In this document: positions 1-7,037 of the stretch, piece after piece
Layout of the letters: the number at the start of each line of letters is the position of its first letter
Position numbering within the stretch: the stretch's first letter is position 1
Assembly (NCBI GenBank): GCA_947165045.1
Contig: CAMUYW010000024.1
Span: 1 to 44,886, forward strand
Length of the DNA stretch: 44,886 bases
Direction of reading: 5' to 3'
DNA from: an uncultured Fibrobacter sp.
Lineage (GTDB): Bacteria > Fibrobacterota > Fibrobacteria > Fibrobacterales > Fibrobacteraceae
Notes under the pieces: generated by a model
Database searches by the model: none
Seen by the model: only the letters and a program-made list of their open reading frames with translations
What the model was told of the DNA's origin: nothing
Position numbers and translations under genes: made by a program

Positions 1-2
1 TG

Positions 3-713
3 AACAAGCGTGGCTGCCCGCTGCGCCGCAAGGAAGACCTGGACTACCTCAAGAAAGGCATCCAGTTCGAATTCGACTCTGCAAAGCTCCTCAAGTCCAG
101 TTACCCGACTTTGGATGATATCATTGCGCTTTTGGAAAAGATTCCGGAAGTGAAGCTTGAAGTCCAGGGTCATACGGATATTGTGGGTACTGAAGATTAC
201 AACCAGAAGCTTTCTGAAGACCGTGCTCACTCTGTGACGGATTACTTCCAGTCGAAGGGTATTCCTGGCGAACGCCTCCGTGCAATCGGCTTTGGTACTC
301 GCGTGCCTGTTGCTGATAACGTAACCGATGCTGGACGTGCCAAGAATCGCCGCGTGGAACTCATCCCGTTCGGCTACTACACCGAAGGCGATAGCACTGC
401 TGCCGCTCCGTCGGATTCCTTGCTCAAGGACAGCACCTTGGCACCTCCGCCGCCGAAGAACGGTTCCGTGAAGGGTGCAAAGACTGCTCCTGCCGAAGTG
501 AAGGTGAAGCTCAAGGGCGATGCCGAAAAGAAGGTACGTTCTGCTTCTCGCGCCGGCTCCAGATGGAAAAAGAAGGTCGAAGAAAAGGTAAAGGCTGAAG
601 CCGAAACGGCGAAAGCCGCTGCTGCCGAAACCGCAGATGTCCCGACGAGTAAAGACGCCGAGCCTGCTGCTGAAAAGCCTGCGGAACCTGCTGCCGAAGC
701 GCCGAAACAGTAA
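3..713 (+). CDS. OmpA-family peptidoglycan-binding protein, C-terminal part (5' end outside window)
   Basis: The frame is open from the first bases, so the N-terminus lies upstream of the window; 236 residues are visible. Residues about 20-125 form an OmpA/MotB-type C-terminal domain: FEFDSAKL, then VQGHTDIVGTEDYN, LSEDRAHSV, and GFGTRVPVADN followed by NRRVEL. The Asp and Arg of such domains normally hold meso-DAP of peptidoglycan, so the protein should anchor the outer membrane to the wall. After the domain comes a low-complexity tail of about 110 residues rich in Ala, Lys, Glu and Pro, probably disordered. A TTG at 111 would give a shorter protein but would cut the domain, so it is rejected as a start. 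A terminator follows at 768-796. Confidence 0.85.
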   Translation, partial: NKRGCPLRRKEDLDYLKKGIQFEFDSAKLLKSSYPTLDDIIALLEKIPEVKLEVQGHTDIVGTEDYNQKLSEDRAHSVTDYFQSKGIPGERLRAIGFGTRVPVADNVTDAGRAKNRRVELIPFGYYTEGDSTAAAPSDSLLKDSTLAPPPPKNGSVKGAKTAPAEVKVKLKGDAEKKVRSASRAGSRWKKKVEEKVKAEAETAKAAAAETADVPTSKDAEPAAEKPAEPAAEAPKQ

Positions 714-718
714 AAACT

Positions 719-753
719 GTCATCCTGGAGGGTTCGCGGAACCCGATAGGATC
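719..753 (+). repeat. GTCAT-type intergenic palindrome
   Basis: It starts with GTCATCCT and folds into a two-part stem: ATCCT (722-726) with AGGAT (748-752), and inside it GGGTTC-GCG-GAACCC (730-744). It sits just after the OmpA-like stop codon. It belongs to a family seen several times after gene ends in this window (2164, 29836, 33799, 35131, 39044, 44551). Confidence 0.6.
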
Positions 754-767
754 CATGAAAATGAATG

Positions 768-796
768 AAAAAGACCTAGCTCAGCTAGGTCTTTTT
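768..796. terminator. Bidirectional intrinsic terminator between the OmpA-like gene and metF
   Basis: Perfect hairpin GACCTAGCT-C-AGCTAGGTC (773-791), with five A before it and five T after it, so it can act on both strands. It lies between two convergent genes. Confidence 0.85.
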
Positions 797-838
797 GAAT
801 ATCGTCACCCTCGCGAAGGCGAGGTGCTTGCCGAAAAA

Positions 839-1729
839 TTACGCTTGGAAGTTCTTTCCGAGAATTGCAGAAACGTTCTTCAAGATACCTTCGGCGACGT
901 CCGGCTTGTTCATCGAATAAACGTGCACGTTCGTGATGCCGTTTGCGTAAAGGTCAATAATCTGATCGCTCGCGTAGATGATGCCTGCCTGCTTCATGGC
1001 TTCCGGATCGCTACCGAACTTGTCCACAAGCGACTTGAAACGCTGCGGCATGAACGAACCGGAAAGCTTGATGGCGCGTTCGACTTGGTTTGCGTTCGTG
1101 ATGGGCATGATGCCGGGGAGCACCGGACAGTTCACGCCTGCATCGCGGAGCTTGTAAAGGAAACTGAAGAACAAGTTGTTGTCGAACACCATCTGCGTCG
1201 TGAGGAAGTCGGCGCCTGCTTCGACCTTTTCCTTGAGGTGCTTGATGTCTTCGGCCTGGTTCGGGCTTTCTGGGTGCTTTTCGGGGTAGCAAGCCGCACC
1301 AATGCAAAAGTCTGCGTCGGCAGCCTTGATTTCGCGGATGAGTTCCACAGCGTGGTGATAATCGCAGTCGCCACGGCCGTTCGCGATGAGTTCCGGCGTG
1401 AGGTCGCCACGCAGCGCCATCACGTTCTTGATGCCGGCAGCCTTCATGTCTTCGATGCGCTGGTGGATGGTTTCCTTGGTGCTTGAAATACAAGTCAAGT
1501 GCGCGAGCATCGGGATGCCGAAATTGTACTTGAGATTCTTGGCAATTTCAAGCGTATACTGGCTCACGCCGCCGCCTGCGCCGTAAGTGACGCTCATGAA
1601 TGCGGGCTTGAGCTTGGCAATGGATTCGGTGGCCGCCTTAACGTTTTCGAAACTCGTCTCTTTCTTGGGCGGGAAAACTTCGAACGAAAGACTCATCTTA
1701 TCTTGCTTGAGAATGTCGATAATCTTCAT
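839..1729 (-). CDS. metF: Methylenetetrahydrofolate reductase
   Basis: The FAD enzyme reduces 5,10-methylene-THF to 5-methyl-THF, the methyl donor for methionine synthesis in the cytoplasm. The 296-residue product has the single-domain bacterial length. Visible family features are SFEVFPPKK near the N-terminus, SVTYGAGGG, LAHLTCIS, NVMALRGD, and IGAACYPEKHPES with TTQMVFDN. The frame is open up to 1822, but the start at 1729 (MKIIDILKQDK) is preferred: GGAG lies 6 bases before its ATG, and the extra upstream residues do not look like the family. It is a single gene convergent with the OmpA-like gene. No SAM riboswitch was recognised upstream. Confidence 0.93.
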   Translation of the reverse strand: MKIIDILKQDKMSLSFEVFPPKKETSFENVKAATESIAKLKPAFMSVTYGAGGGVSQYTLEIAKNLKYNFGIPMLAHLTCISSTKETIHQRIEDMKAAGIKNVMALRGDLTPELIANGRGDCDYHHAVELIREIKAADADFCIGAACYPEKHPESPNQAEDIKHLKEKVEAGADFLTTQMVFDNNLFFSFLYKLRDAGVNCPVLPGIMPITNANQVERAIKLSGSFMPQRFKSLVDKFGSDPEAMKQAGIIYASDQIIDLYANGITNVHVYSMNKPDVAEGILKNVSAILGKNFQA

Positions 1730-1872
1730 TAAAACTCCGGTATGGCTCGGTGCCATGTTGCTTGATTTATGCAAATATTTGAATTCATGCATAAATGTAG
1801 ATAAAATTCCCGATAATGGCAATGGAGAATGCGTAATTTTTTAGAGAGGTAAAGGTTTACTGGGCTCCAAAA

Positions 1873-1902
1873 TTGACGAAAAATCAAATAATTTACTATA
1901 TT
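1873..1902 (+). promoter_or_regulatory. Promoter of tRNA-Arg
   Basis: -35 TTGACG (1873-1878), 18-bp spacer, -10 TATATT (1897-1902). The expected start is 7-8 bases upstream of the mature tRNA 5' end. The same -10 hexamer recurs upstream of mraZ, purT and the HAD gene. Confidence 0.7.
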
Positions 1903-1916
1903 GTGTGCTCACAAAT

Positions 1917-1990
1917 GCCGTCGTAGCTCAGTTGGATAGAGCAGTTGCCTTCTAAGCAACGGGTCGTGGGTTCGACTCCCGCCGACGGTA
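1917..1990 (+). tRNA. tRNA-Arg (anticodon UCU)
   Basis: The cloverleaf can be drawn by hand: acceptor GCCGTCG/CGACGGT (1917-1923, 1983-1989; the first pair is a G-U wobble), D arm GCTC/GAGC, anticodon stem GTTGC/GCAAC with loop CTTCTAA (anticodon TCT at 1951-1953), and T arm GTGGG-TTCGACT-CCCGC. The discriminator is A, and no CCA is encoded. It reads AGA, and AGG by wobble. Confidence 0.95.
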
Positions 1991-2033
1991 TAAAAGGTTC
2001 GTGCGCCGTAGGCGTGCGAACCTTTTATATTTT
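1990..2033 (+). terminator. Terminator after tRNA-Arg
   Basis: Twelve-base arms ATAAAAGGTTCG (1990-2001) and CGAACCTTTTAT (2018-2029), followed by a T-rich run. The A-rich 5' arm could also terminate transcription coming from the minus strand. Confidence 0.75.
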
Positions 2034-2120
2034 GGTGTTGAGGAAAACACAAGTTCGACCTCTGCGTAAGGCGAGAGTCGCGGGCAAGCACGTTTGCCCA
2101 TGACCGAGCCGTAGCCGGAG

Positions 2121-2141
2121 TGACAACGCGAAGCGTTGTCA
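2121..2141. repeat. Perfect inverted repeat in the tRNA/thioredoxin gap
   Basis: TGACAACGC-GAA-GCGTTGTCA, 9-base arms with a 3-base loop and no T-tract. It lies in the 180-bp gap between tRNA-Arg and the thioredoxin-like gene. No function can be assigned. Confidence 0.5.
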
Positions 2142-2163
2142 CCTCCCGCCGACAAAACAACAA

Positions 2164-2187
2164 ACCCCGGAACAAGTCCGGGGTGAC
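2164..2187 (-). repeat. GTCAC-type palindrome downstream of the thioredoxin-like gene
   Basis: Read on the minus strand: GTC, then ACCCCGGA-CTTGT-TCCGGGGT. It is a member of the GTCAT palindrome family and again follows the 3' end of a gene on the same strand. It may act as a terminator or mRNA 3' stabiliser. Confidence 0.55.
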
Positions 2188-2215
2188 AGTCGAAAAATGG
2201 GGAAGAACAGCTTAA

Positions 2216-2758
2216 TTACTTCTTCAAAATCGTATTGAGCGTAGCGCGGAGGTGGTTCATGTTCGCCTCGTTGAGCGTCTCGTAACGGTAGAACGTACCG
2301 TCCTGCTGCACCAGGTAGACCACCGGAATGTAACCCGTGCCGTATGTGGGGCCGAATTCGCTATCCGTATCCTGGAATACCGGGATGACCGCGTGGTATT
2401 GGTCGATGAACAGGCGGATGTCGTTCTTCTTGATGCCGCCGTTCAAGCCAATTGCGATACCCGTGAGACCCTTGGATTCATATTCCTTGATGAGGTTCTG
2501 AATTTCGGGGAAGTGCTTTTGGCAGTGCGGGCACTTGGGGCTGAAGTAGTAGATGAGCAGCGGTCGGTTTGCGAAATGGCTGAACATGATTCCCGGATCG
2601 CTGATGCCCGAAAGGTGCTTGGAAAAGTCCATTTTCATGGGCTGTTCGGTCTTGGAATCCATCATTAACTTGATATCGGCAACTTGCGGTTCCGGTGCAA
2701 ATTGAGCAAAGCTCATTGCTGCCGCGAAGACGATCAAACTGAAAATACGACTAACCAT
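2216..2758 (-). CDS. Exported thioredoxin-like (TlpA/ResA-type) protein
   Basis: 180 residues. The N-terminus MVSRIFSLIVFAAAMSFA is a signal peptide, so the protein acts outside the cytoplasm. A thioredoxin fold follows: LLIYYFSPKCPHCQKHFPEI holds the CxxC redox pair (CPHC), and GYIPVVYLVQQDG holds the conserved cis-Pro. This is the layout of TlpA/ResA-like thiol-disulfide reductases or of redox-inactive relatives; the substrate is unknown. The start at 2758 is preferred to an ATG at 2764 because GGAG is 7 bases away from the former and only 1 from the latter. It is monocistronic. Confidence 0.8.
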   Translation of the reverse strand: MVSRIFSLIVFAAAMSFAQFAPEPQVADIKLMMDSKTEQPMKMDFSKHLSGISDPGIMFSHFANRPLLIYYFSPKCPHCQKHFPEIQNLIKEYESKGLTGIAIGLNGGIKKNDIRLFIDQYHAVIPVFQDTDSEFGPTYGTGYIPVVYLVQQDGTFYRYETLNEANMNHLRATLNTILKK

Positions 2759-2910
2759 ACACATACTCCTAAAGCCTTTGGTCTAATCCCAGAAAATCGT
2801 AACTGTAACTAAACAATTGTAAAATACCAAAAAATAAAGGGGGTGAATTGTGATTTTCGTCAAAAAAAGGCAAAAATAATGTAAAAATTAACGTTTTCCG
2901 GTTTGCGCGG

Positions 2911-4023
2911 CTATTCCGCCAAGATTCTCCTGAAATTCTCCGGTGAAAAAGCCGGATTGTTCATGAATTCATCTTCTAGAATGCCCATGATTTCTTCGGA
3001 ATATTCAGTTTGCTTGCTGAACAACTTGATGGCGTTGATCTTGGCTGCTTGCGGGTTGGCGGAGCCGCACTCGTTTGCTGTGGTGCTGTTGGTGATGCAG
3101 CCAGCGTTCGCGAAAATGGTGCCGAATTTTTGAAGCATTATCCAGAAGTAAAGCGCAAATTGGACTTTGGTGAGACTGTCGCCGTCGAAAAGGCTTTTCT
3201 CGTAGTAACGGAATAGCAAGTAGGCAATGATTTTTTCGCCATCGCGGTCGGTGAAGAGCCTGGCGCTTTCTCTGCTCTTGCCATTTTCGAGATTGTGCAA
3301 AACCTGTGCCAACTCCGTGTACGCGCGGTCCCAGGCCGGGCCGTAGCTTTCGCCTTTGCCGAGAATCTCGATCCACGACTGGAGGATGTTGTTCGAAATT
3401 TTATCGTTTGTGCTAATTTTAGAATTTTCTTTATTTTGTTCTAAATCTTCGAAGCCGCTTGATTCAACGGTAAAATCTAGCAGTTCGATGAGACGCTCGT
3501 TGAGTGGCCTACTATGGTCCGCTAGAATTGTAAACAAATGCTCGCGTTCTTCGAAAATGGCGTCGCGGGCTTCTATGGCGTCTTCTGGAATATCGTCTGG
3601 TTCATCGTCGATTTCGCGTTCGACGAATGCGATAGGCGAGGTTGCTGTGCCGTTGCATTCGAGCAAAAGTCGCACGCCTTCTTCGCAGCAAAGCCCAATT
3701 CCGCGTTCCATAATGTCGCCATAAACCTCTACAAATCGCGGGTGCTCACGGCAAATGTCGCAAAGACTGTCTTCGCCGAGGTGACAAATCATGTCGCAAA
3801 GCCCGTCGCGCCTTAAGAACGGACAACGGTCACCGGGGAGCAATTTGAAATGCCCGTCTTCGATACCGCTGCGGAGAATTTCCCCATATTCGCCTTTAAT
3901 TTTTTCGTAGCGCTTTGCGCTTTTTTCGTCAATGTCGATTTCCCAGCCAACGCAACAAGTGTCATTGCATTTGCCTGCGATGCAATGGAACGAGTCGTAA
4001 AAATCAGGAACGCGGAGAAGCAT
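2911..4023 (-). CDS. FliB-like lysine N-methylase
   Basis: 370 residues. The N-terminal third is Cys-rich: C14, C19, C23-C24 (CNDTCCVGWEID), then C67, C76, C80, C88 and C91 (RCPFLRRDGLCDMICHL, LCDICREHPRF). This pattern is typical of the flagellin lysine-N-methylase family, and the cysteines suggest a metal or Fe-S site. No flagellar gene is seen here and Fibrobacter is not known to be flagellated, so the target is probably another protein. No clear ribosome site precedes the start; a TATAAA on the minus strand at 4040-4045 would give a very short leader. It lies 86 bp downstream of the WYL regulator on the same strand and may be co-transcribed with it. Confidence 0.75.
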   Translation of the reverse strand: MLLRVPDFYDSFHCIAGKCNDTCCVGWEIDIDEKSAKRYEKIKGEYGEILRSGIEDGHFKLLPGDRCPFLRRDGLCDMICHLGEDSLCDICREHPRFVEVYGDIMERGIGLCCEEGVRLLLECNGTATSPIAFVEREIDDEPDDIPEDAIEARDAIFEEREHLFTILADHSRPLNERLIELLDFTVESSGFEDLEQNKENSKISTNDKISNNILQSWIEILGKGESYGPAWDRAYTELAQVLHNLENGKSRESARLFTDRDGEKIIAYLLFRYYEKSLFDGDSLTKVQFALYFWIMLQKFGTIFANAGCITNSTTANECGSANPQAAKINAIKLFSKQTEYSEEIMGILEDEFMNNPAFSPENFRRILAE

Positions 4024-4109
4024 GGCGTAAAGATAGGATTTTATAGGCTTGATTCGTGAAAAGCCTTAGAAAATCTGCTTGAATGGAAAGAAAGAGAGAA
4101 TGGCTATAA

Positions 4110-5141
4110 TCAGTTGTTGCTTTTATATGCGGGGTAGGTGGAAAACAGGTGTATCCCAAAATTATGCAGTCGCGTGCGAAGTGATTCCGGCTTGATGACT
4201 TGTGCGGAATCAGCAAAACCGAGTACCCAGCGGAATAGCAACTCGTTGGCTTCGACCTTCATTTTGACCAACAATCCGTATTTTCCATCATCAATAATGC
4301 TCATGGAACGGTGATATGGTTTTTCTTCAAGGAAAGTGCGGATATGACTCGGAAAACGGATTTCGACATCTTCCGCTTTTGGGTCTTGTTTGCCCCAAAT
4401 GGCTGAACCCAGATTCACGCGCTTGCGTAAATTTTCAACTGCTTTAGGGTCGTCTTTGAATGTTTCGTTCGTGAGCGATACATTTTGTAATCGTCGAAAC
4501 TTTAGCACGTAGGTTTGGTTTGTGTGCGTTTCTGATTTGCAGCCCACATATAATTCACCTTGGTACACGATGATCATTAGAGGAATGCGAATCGACGGCA
4601 TATTCGATGTTTCGGTAATGTTGGTCACCTTGATTTTGCGGCATTCATGAATGGCTTGCAGAATAATCTTTAGCTTTTCGCTCGCGTCTTCTTCGTAATC
4701 AGGAGGAGTGCCCATAAAAAGGATTCGCTTGTCCAAGTCATCTGAAAGGCGCTTTAAAGAATCAAGTTCTTGTCGCGGGAGAGAATCCTTAATCTTTGTC
4801 AATAGTGAATGTATAGTGTCGCTTGTAGCCGGGTAAATGTTCGCAATGCGCTGCAAAAATACCAAGTGCAGCATGGTATTTTCAAAGTTCGGAAATAATA
4901 GACGATCGGCGGACTTAAGTGCCGATGAATAGACAAACGAACGGCTTTTTCCGCTTACCTTGATATAGCGACCGCCATCCATTTCGCTCAAATACTGCAT
5001 ATCGCGTTGTAGATTGCGCCGCTCGTTTTTAGGTATACTGAATATGACCATCAATTCAGAGATGGTATATGTCTTTTCGGGGTGTGAAATCACTTCTGCA
5101 AACAGCCGCACTCTGCGTTCTCCACGAACCATATCCGCCAT
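4110..5141 (-). CDS. WYL-domain transcriptional regulator
   Basis: 343 residues. The N-terminal part (ERRVRLFAEVISHPEKTY, then ISELMVIF and NLQRDMQYL) is a winged helix-turn-helix of the DeoR/YafY type. The middle (PLMIIVYQGELYVGCKS, LKFRRLQNV) is a WYL domain, and the C-terminus (VEIRFPSHIRTFLEE, LLFRWVLGFADSAQVIKP) is the WCX dimer domain. WYL proteins sense ligands, often nucleic acid or nucleotides, and frequently control phage-defence loci. The start has GAGGTG 5 bases upstream. Its promoter (5183-5211) overlaps an inverted repeat, which suggests autoregulation. It borders the accessory island and is its best local regulator candidate. Confidence 0.85.
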   Translation of the reverse strand: MADMVRGERRVRLFAEVISHPEKTYTISELMVIFSIPKNERRNLQRDMQYLSEMDGGRYIKVSGKSRSFVYSSALKSADRLLFPNFENTMLHLVFLQRIANIYPATSDTIHSLLTKIKDSLPRQELDSLKRLSDDLDKRILFMGTPPDYEEDASEKLKIILQAIHECRKIKVTNITETSNMPSIRIPLMIIVYQGELYVGCKSETHTNQTYVLKFRRLQNVSLTNETFKDDPKAVENLRKRVNLGSAIWGKQDPKAEDVEIRFPSHIRTFLEEKPYHRSMSIIDDGKYGLLVKMKVEANELLFRWVLGFADSAQVIKPESLRTRLHNFGIHLFSTYPAYKSNN

Positions 5142-5182
5142 AATACACCTCTTTTTTTAAACCTCAATTAGAGGCTTTCGCT

Positions 5183-5220
5183 CTATTAAATCTAGATAAA
5201 TAGTATGTCAAATAGTGACA
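5183..5220 (-). promoter_or_regulatory. Promoter of the WYL regulator with overlapping inverted-repeat operator candidate
   Basis: On the minus strand -35 TTGACA (5211-5206), 17 bp, -10 TAATAG (5188-5183). The inverted repeat TGTCA-N5-TGACA (5206-5220) contains the -35 hexamer, so a dimer bound there would block RNA polymerase. Autorepression by the WYL protein is inferred. Confidence 0.55.
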
Positions 5221-5271
5221 TTTTGGGGTTGGACGCTCCGACAAGAAAAAACTTCACTTTCTTAAAAAAAA

Positions 5272-5301
5272 TAAATACTCACTGCGACGAATACGGACGC
5301 G
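5272..5301 (-). repeat. Island element copy A (CGCGTC...GTCGCAG)
   Basis: Minus-strand reading: CGCGTCCGTATTCGTCGCAG, then TGAGTATTTA. It lies 130 bp upstream of the WYL gene start and about 60 bp upstream of its -35. It is one of four copies in the island (see 6492, 14821, 14910). Confidence 0.6.
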
Positions 5302-5357
5302 AATGGAAATGATTTGATTTCAACACTCAAATAATGGAACGTAAAATCCCAAGTTCT

Positions 5358-5387
5358 TTGACATATTATTTTCAAATAATGTAGTTT
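5358..5387 (+). promoter_or_regulatory. Candidate promoter of the DUF3990 toxin gene
   Basis: -35 TTGACA (5358-5363), 18 bp, weak -10 TAGTTT (5382-5387). The expected start falls on or next to the ATG at 5394, and no ribosome-binding site is visible, so the mRNA may be leaderless. Confidence 0.4.
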
Positions 5388-5393
5388 TATCGC

Positions 5394-6062
5394 ATGCTCA
5401 TTTATCATGGTTCTGAAAAGCGAATCGAATGCCCTGTTTTGGGGTTAGGAAACCCGCGTAATGATTACGGGAGAGGTTTCTATTGCACTGAATCGCTAGA
5501 ACTTGCTAAAGAATTGGCTTGCCAAAAAAATTCTGATGGCTTTGCAAATTCTTATGAGCTGGATTTGTCGGGATTGAAGGTTCTCGATCTGTCTGCGGAA
5601 AATTTCAGCATACTCCATTGGCTTACAATTTTGATGCAGAATAGGGTGTTCTCGCCTAAGTCTCCGCTGGGCAGAACAAATCTGGAGTTTTTGACGGAAA
5701 AATTTCAGGTGCCTTATCGGGAATACGATGTTATTAAGGGTTATCGTGCGAATGATTCTTACTTCTCGTTTGCAAGCGATTTTTTGGAAAACGTCATTCC
5801 TATTCAAAACCTTGCTAGCTCCATGAAACATGGTAGCCTTGGCTTGCAGGTGGTTCTTAAATCAGAAAAGGCTTTTGCTCAGTTGCAGTTCAAGGATGCC
5901 GAAAAGGCTGACAAAGAAGAATACTACGTCAAGTATCACAAACGTGATGATGCAGCTCGAAAGAATTACTTGGACGGTTTGCGAAAGCTCCGCCCAAGTG
6001 ATGGAGTTTACTTAATTGATATCGTTCGAAATCCGAGGTTGCTCGATGAAATACGCTTATAG
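5394..6062 (+). CDS. DUF3990-like putative ADP-ribosyltransferase toxin
   Basis: 222 residues. The N-terminus has the ADP-ribosyltransferase-fold signature of the DUF3990 group: YHGS with H5, then NDYGRGFYCT with Y30, followed by the helix SLELAKELAC. Such proteins bind NAD and are usually toxins of two-gene toxin-antitoxin modules. The remainder (YREYDVIKGYRANDSYFSFA) matches the 'gyraDdsyf' part that I recall from this family. The start has no Shine-Dalgarno sequence, and the nearest promoter suggests a leaderless mRNA. It overlaps the next gene by 17 bp. The target is unknown; the family assignment comes from motif reading. Confidence 0.75.
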   Translation: MLIYHGSEKRIECPVLGLGNPRNDYGRGFYCTESLELAKELACQKNSDGFANSYELDLSGLKVLDLSAENFSILHWLTILMQNRVFSPKSPLGRTNLEFLTEKFQVPYREYDVIKGYRANDSYFSFASDFLENVIPIQNLASSMKHGSLGLQVVLKSEKAFAQLQFKDAEKADKEEYYVKYHKRDDAARKNYLDGLRKLRPSDGVYLIDIVRNPRLLDEIRL

Positions 6063-6483
6063 CGAAATGTACCTGAGCGATGTCCAAAAGAATCTCGGTT
6101 TCTTTTTTCAAGCAACGCTTCATAATTTGAACTTGTCCGTAGATGAAGTTCAGAGAACTTTTTTGGCATCTGAAATTCCGACTCAAATTGAATTTGCGAA
6201 TCCAAATTTTTTGTGCGGTAAATCCGGCTACGAACTAGCAATACTCGCATTTCCGCAATTCGAAAAGAAACTCTTGGAATCTATTGACGAGCCTTTCTAT
6301 CCAGAGGCCGAATACTGGAGCGGGCACGTTCTTGCCTATTATCAGTGGTATTCAAATAAGCCCTTCGCCGAAATTCTCGGCAAATACCCCCTGGAACGAA
6401 TTCTCTCCGATTATCGTTTGATGCATGAAGCCGACATCACTAAGATGGCGCTAGCGATGGATGCGGTTGTGATGGCGAAGTAA
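6046..6483 (+). CDS. Probable antitoxin partner of the DUF3990-like toxin
   Basis: 145 residues, no named domain recognised. The protein is acidic and helical, with SGHVLAYYQWYSNKPFAEIL and LERILSDYRLMHEADITKM near the C-terminus. The start at 6046 is chosen because GAGG (6035-6038) is 7 bases upstream; the frame is open to 6016 without an upstream site. The 17-bp overlap with the toxin implies translational coupling, and the toxin comes first, which is less common than antitoxin-first. The role is inferred from position only. Confidence 0.6.
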   Translation: MKYAYSEMYLSDVQKNLGFFFQATLHNLNLSVDEVQRTFLASEIPTQIEFANPNFLCGKSGYELAILAFPQFEKKLLESIDEPFYPEAEYWSGHVLAYYQWYSNKPFAEILGKYPLERILSDYRLMHEADITKMALAMDAVVMAK

Positions 6484-6491
6484 GATTTCTT

Positions 6492-6520
6492 CGCGTCTAT
6501 ATATGTCGCAGGAATATGTG
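6492..6520 (+). repeat. Island element copy B
   Basis: CGCGTCTATATATGTCGCAG followed by GAATATGTG. It lies directly after the antitoxin stop codon, 60-85 bp upstream of the next small gene and about 25 bp upstream of that gene's -35. Similarity to copy D runs on for about 40 bp (to TGGG). Confidence 0.6.
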
Positions 6521-6537
6521 AAAAATGGGCGGTTCCC

Positions 6538-6566
6538 TTGCCCTGTTTATTGCTATTCGATAGAAT
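6538..6566 (+). promoter_or_regulatory. Promoter of the 64-residue gene
   Basis: -35 TTGCCC (6538-6543), 17 bp, -10 TAGAAT (6561-6566). The predicted start, about 6573, leaves a leader of only about 6 bases before the ATG at 6579. Confidence 0.5.
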
Positions 6567-6578
6567 TTTTGCCATTGA

Positions 6579-6773
6579 ATGATGAAATGGAATTATGATT
6601 ATTTGAATGTATTGCCTTACGAAGAATGCCTGCAAAGCGATAATTATTTTATTCGCTTGTTGGCTCTGCTCGACAGGCGACTCGGCAAACGCCGCCTCAA
6701 AAAGATTGTCGAAAATATCGAGCAAGGACCTGAGTGGTTTAGGAAATGGGTGAGGCTGCGAACGAGTAATTAG
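6579..6773 (+). CDS. Small protein with LLDRRLGKRRL motif
   Basis: 64 residues: MMKWNYDYLNVLPYEEC, then FIRLLALLDRRLGKRRLKKI, and a short tail. The arrangement (short aromatic N-terminus, 'LLDRR.GKR.L' helix) is protein-like and basic. I recall similar small proteins beside toxin genes but cannot name a family with certainty. ATG codons at 6579 and 6582 are both possible; there is no clear ribosome site, in keeping with the near-leaderless promoter. It sits between the two toxin modules. Confidence 0.55.
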   Translation: MMKWNYDYLNVLPYEECLQSDNYFIRLLALLDRRLGKRRLKKIVENIEQGPEWFRKWVRLRTSN

Positions 6774-6835
6774 GTTTTTACTAACGGTAGTTTGCAAAAT
6801 GAACTGCCCGCAGCTCGAACCCTTGTTTTCGATTT

Positions 6836-6865
6836 TCTCCTATGGTATTTTTGGAGTGTAGGAGA
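6836..6865 (+). promoter_or_regulatory. Hairpin sequestering the ribosome site of the second antitoxin
   Basis: TCTCCTA (6836-6842) pairs perfectly with TAGGAGA (6859-6865), which contains the GGAG ribosome site of the gene starting at 6873. The 16-base loop itself carries another GGAG. This could set or regulate antitoxin translation. Confidence 0.45.
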
Positions 6866-6872
6866 TGAATGT

Positions 6873-7037
6873 ATGACGGAAAATCCAATCAAACACGCGT
6901 TGCATGCAATCCATACAATGGATCATTCTAAAGAAGCTGCTCTTGCTCGTTTGCAAAGAGCCGGTATTCTCACGAAATCTAGGAAAATGACGGCTCTTTA
7001 TCGTAGGTGTATTGCTGCTCAAACTGTTAAAAAATGA
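6873..7037 (+). CDS. Short probable antitoxin of the second toxin module
   Basis: 54 residues: MTENPIKHALHAIHTMDHS, then ALARLQRAGILTKSRKMTALYRR. A basic helical C-terminus of the form 'RLxxAGILTxSxxxTxxYR' is familiar from short genes placed before toxin genes, but I give no family name. The start at 6873 is chosen because GGAG (6861-6864) is 8 bases upstream. The stop overlaps the toxin start (ATGA at 7034), so the two are translationally coupled in the usual antitoxin-toxin order. Confidence 0.6.
   Translation: MTENPIKHALHAIHTMDHSKEAALARLQRAGILTKSRKMTALYRRCIAAQTVKK

Noticed and set aside
755..1486. 243-codon plus-strand frame opposite metF
   Set aside because: Mirror of the metF coding frame, with no family resemblance; metF on the minus strand has clear motifs.
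1909..2175. Minus-strand open frame with GSRTHDPLLRRQLLYPTELR
   Set aside because: This is the well-known false protein read from the antisense of a tRNA gene; it covers tRNA-Arg.
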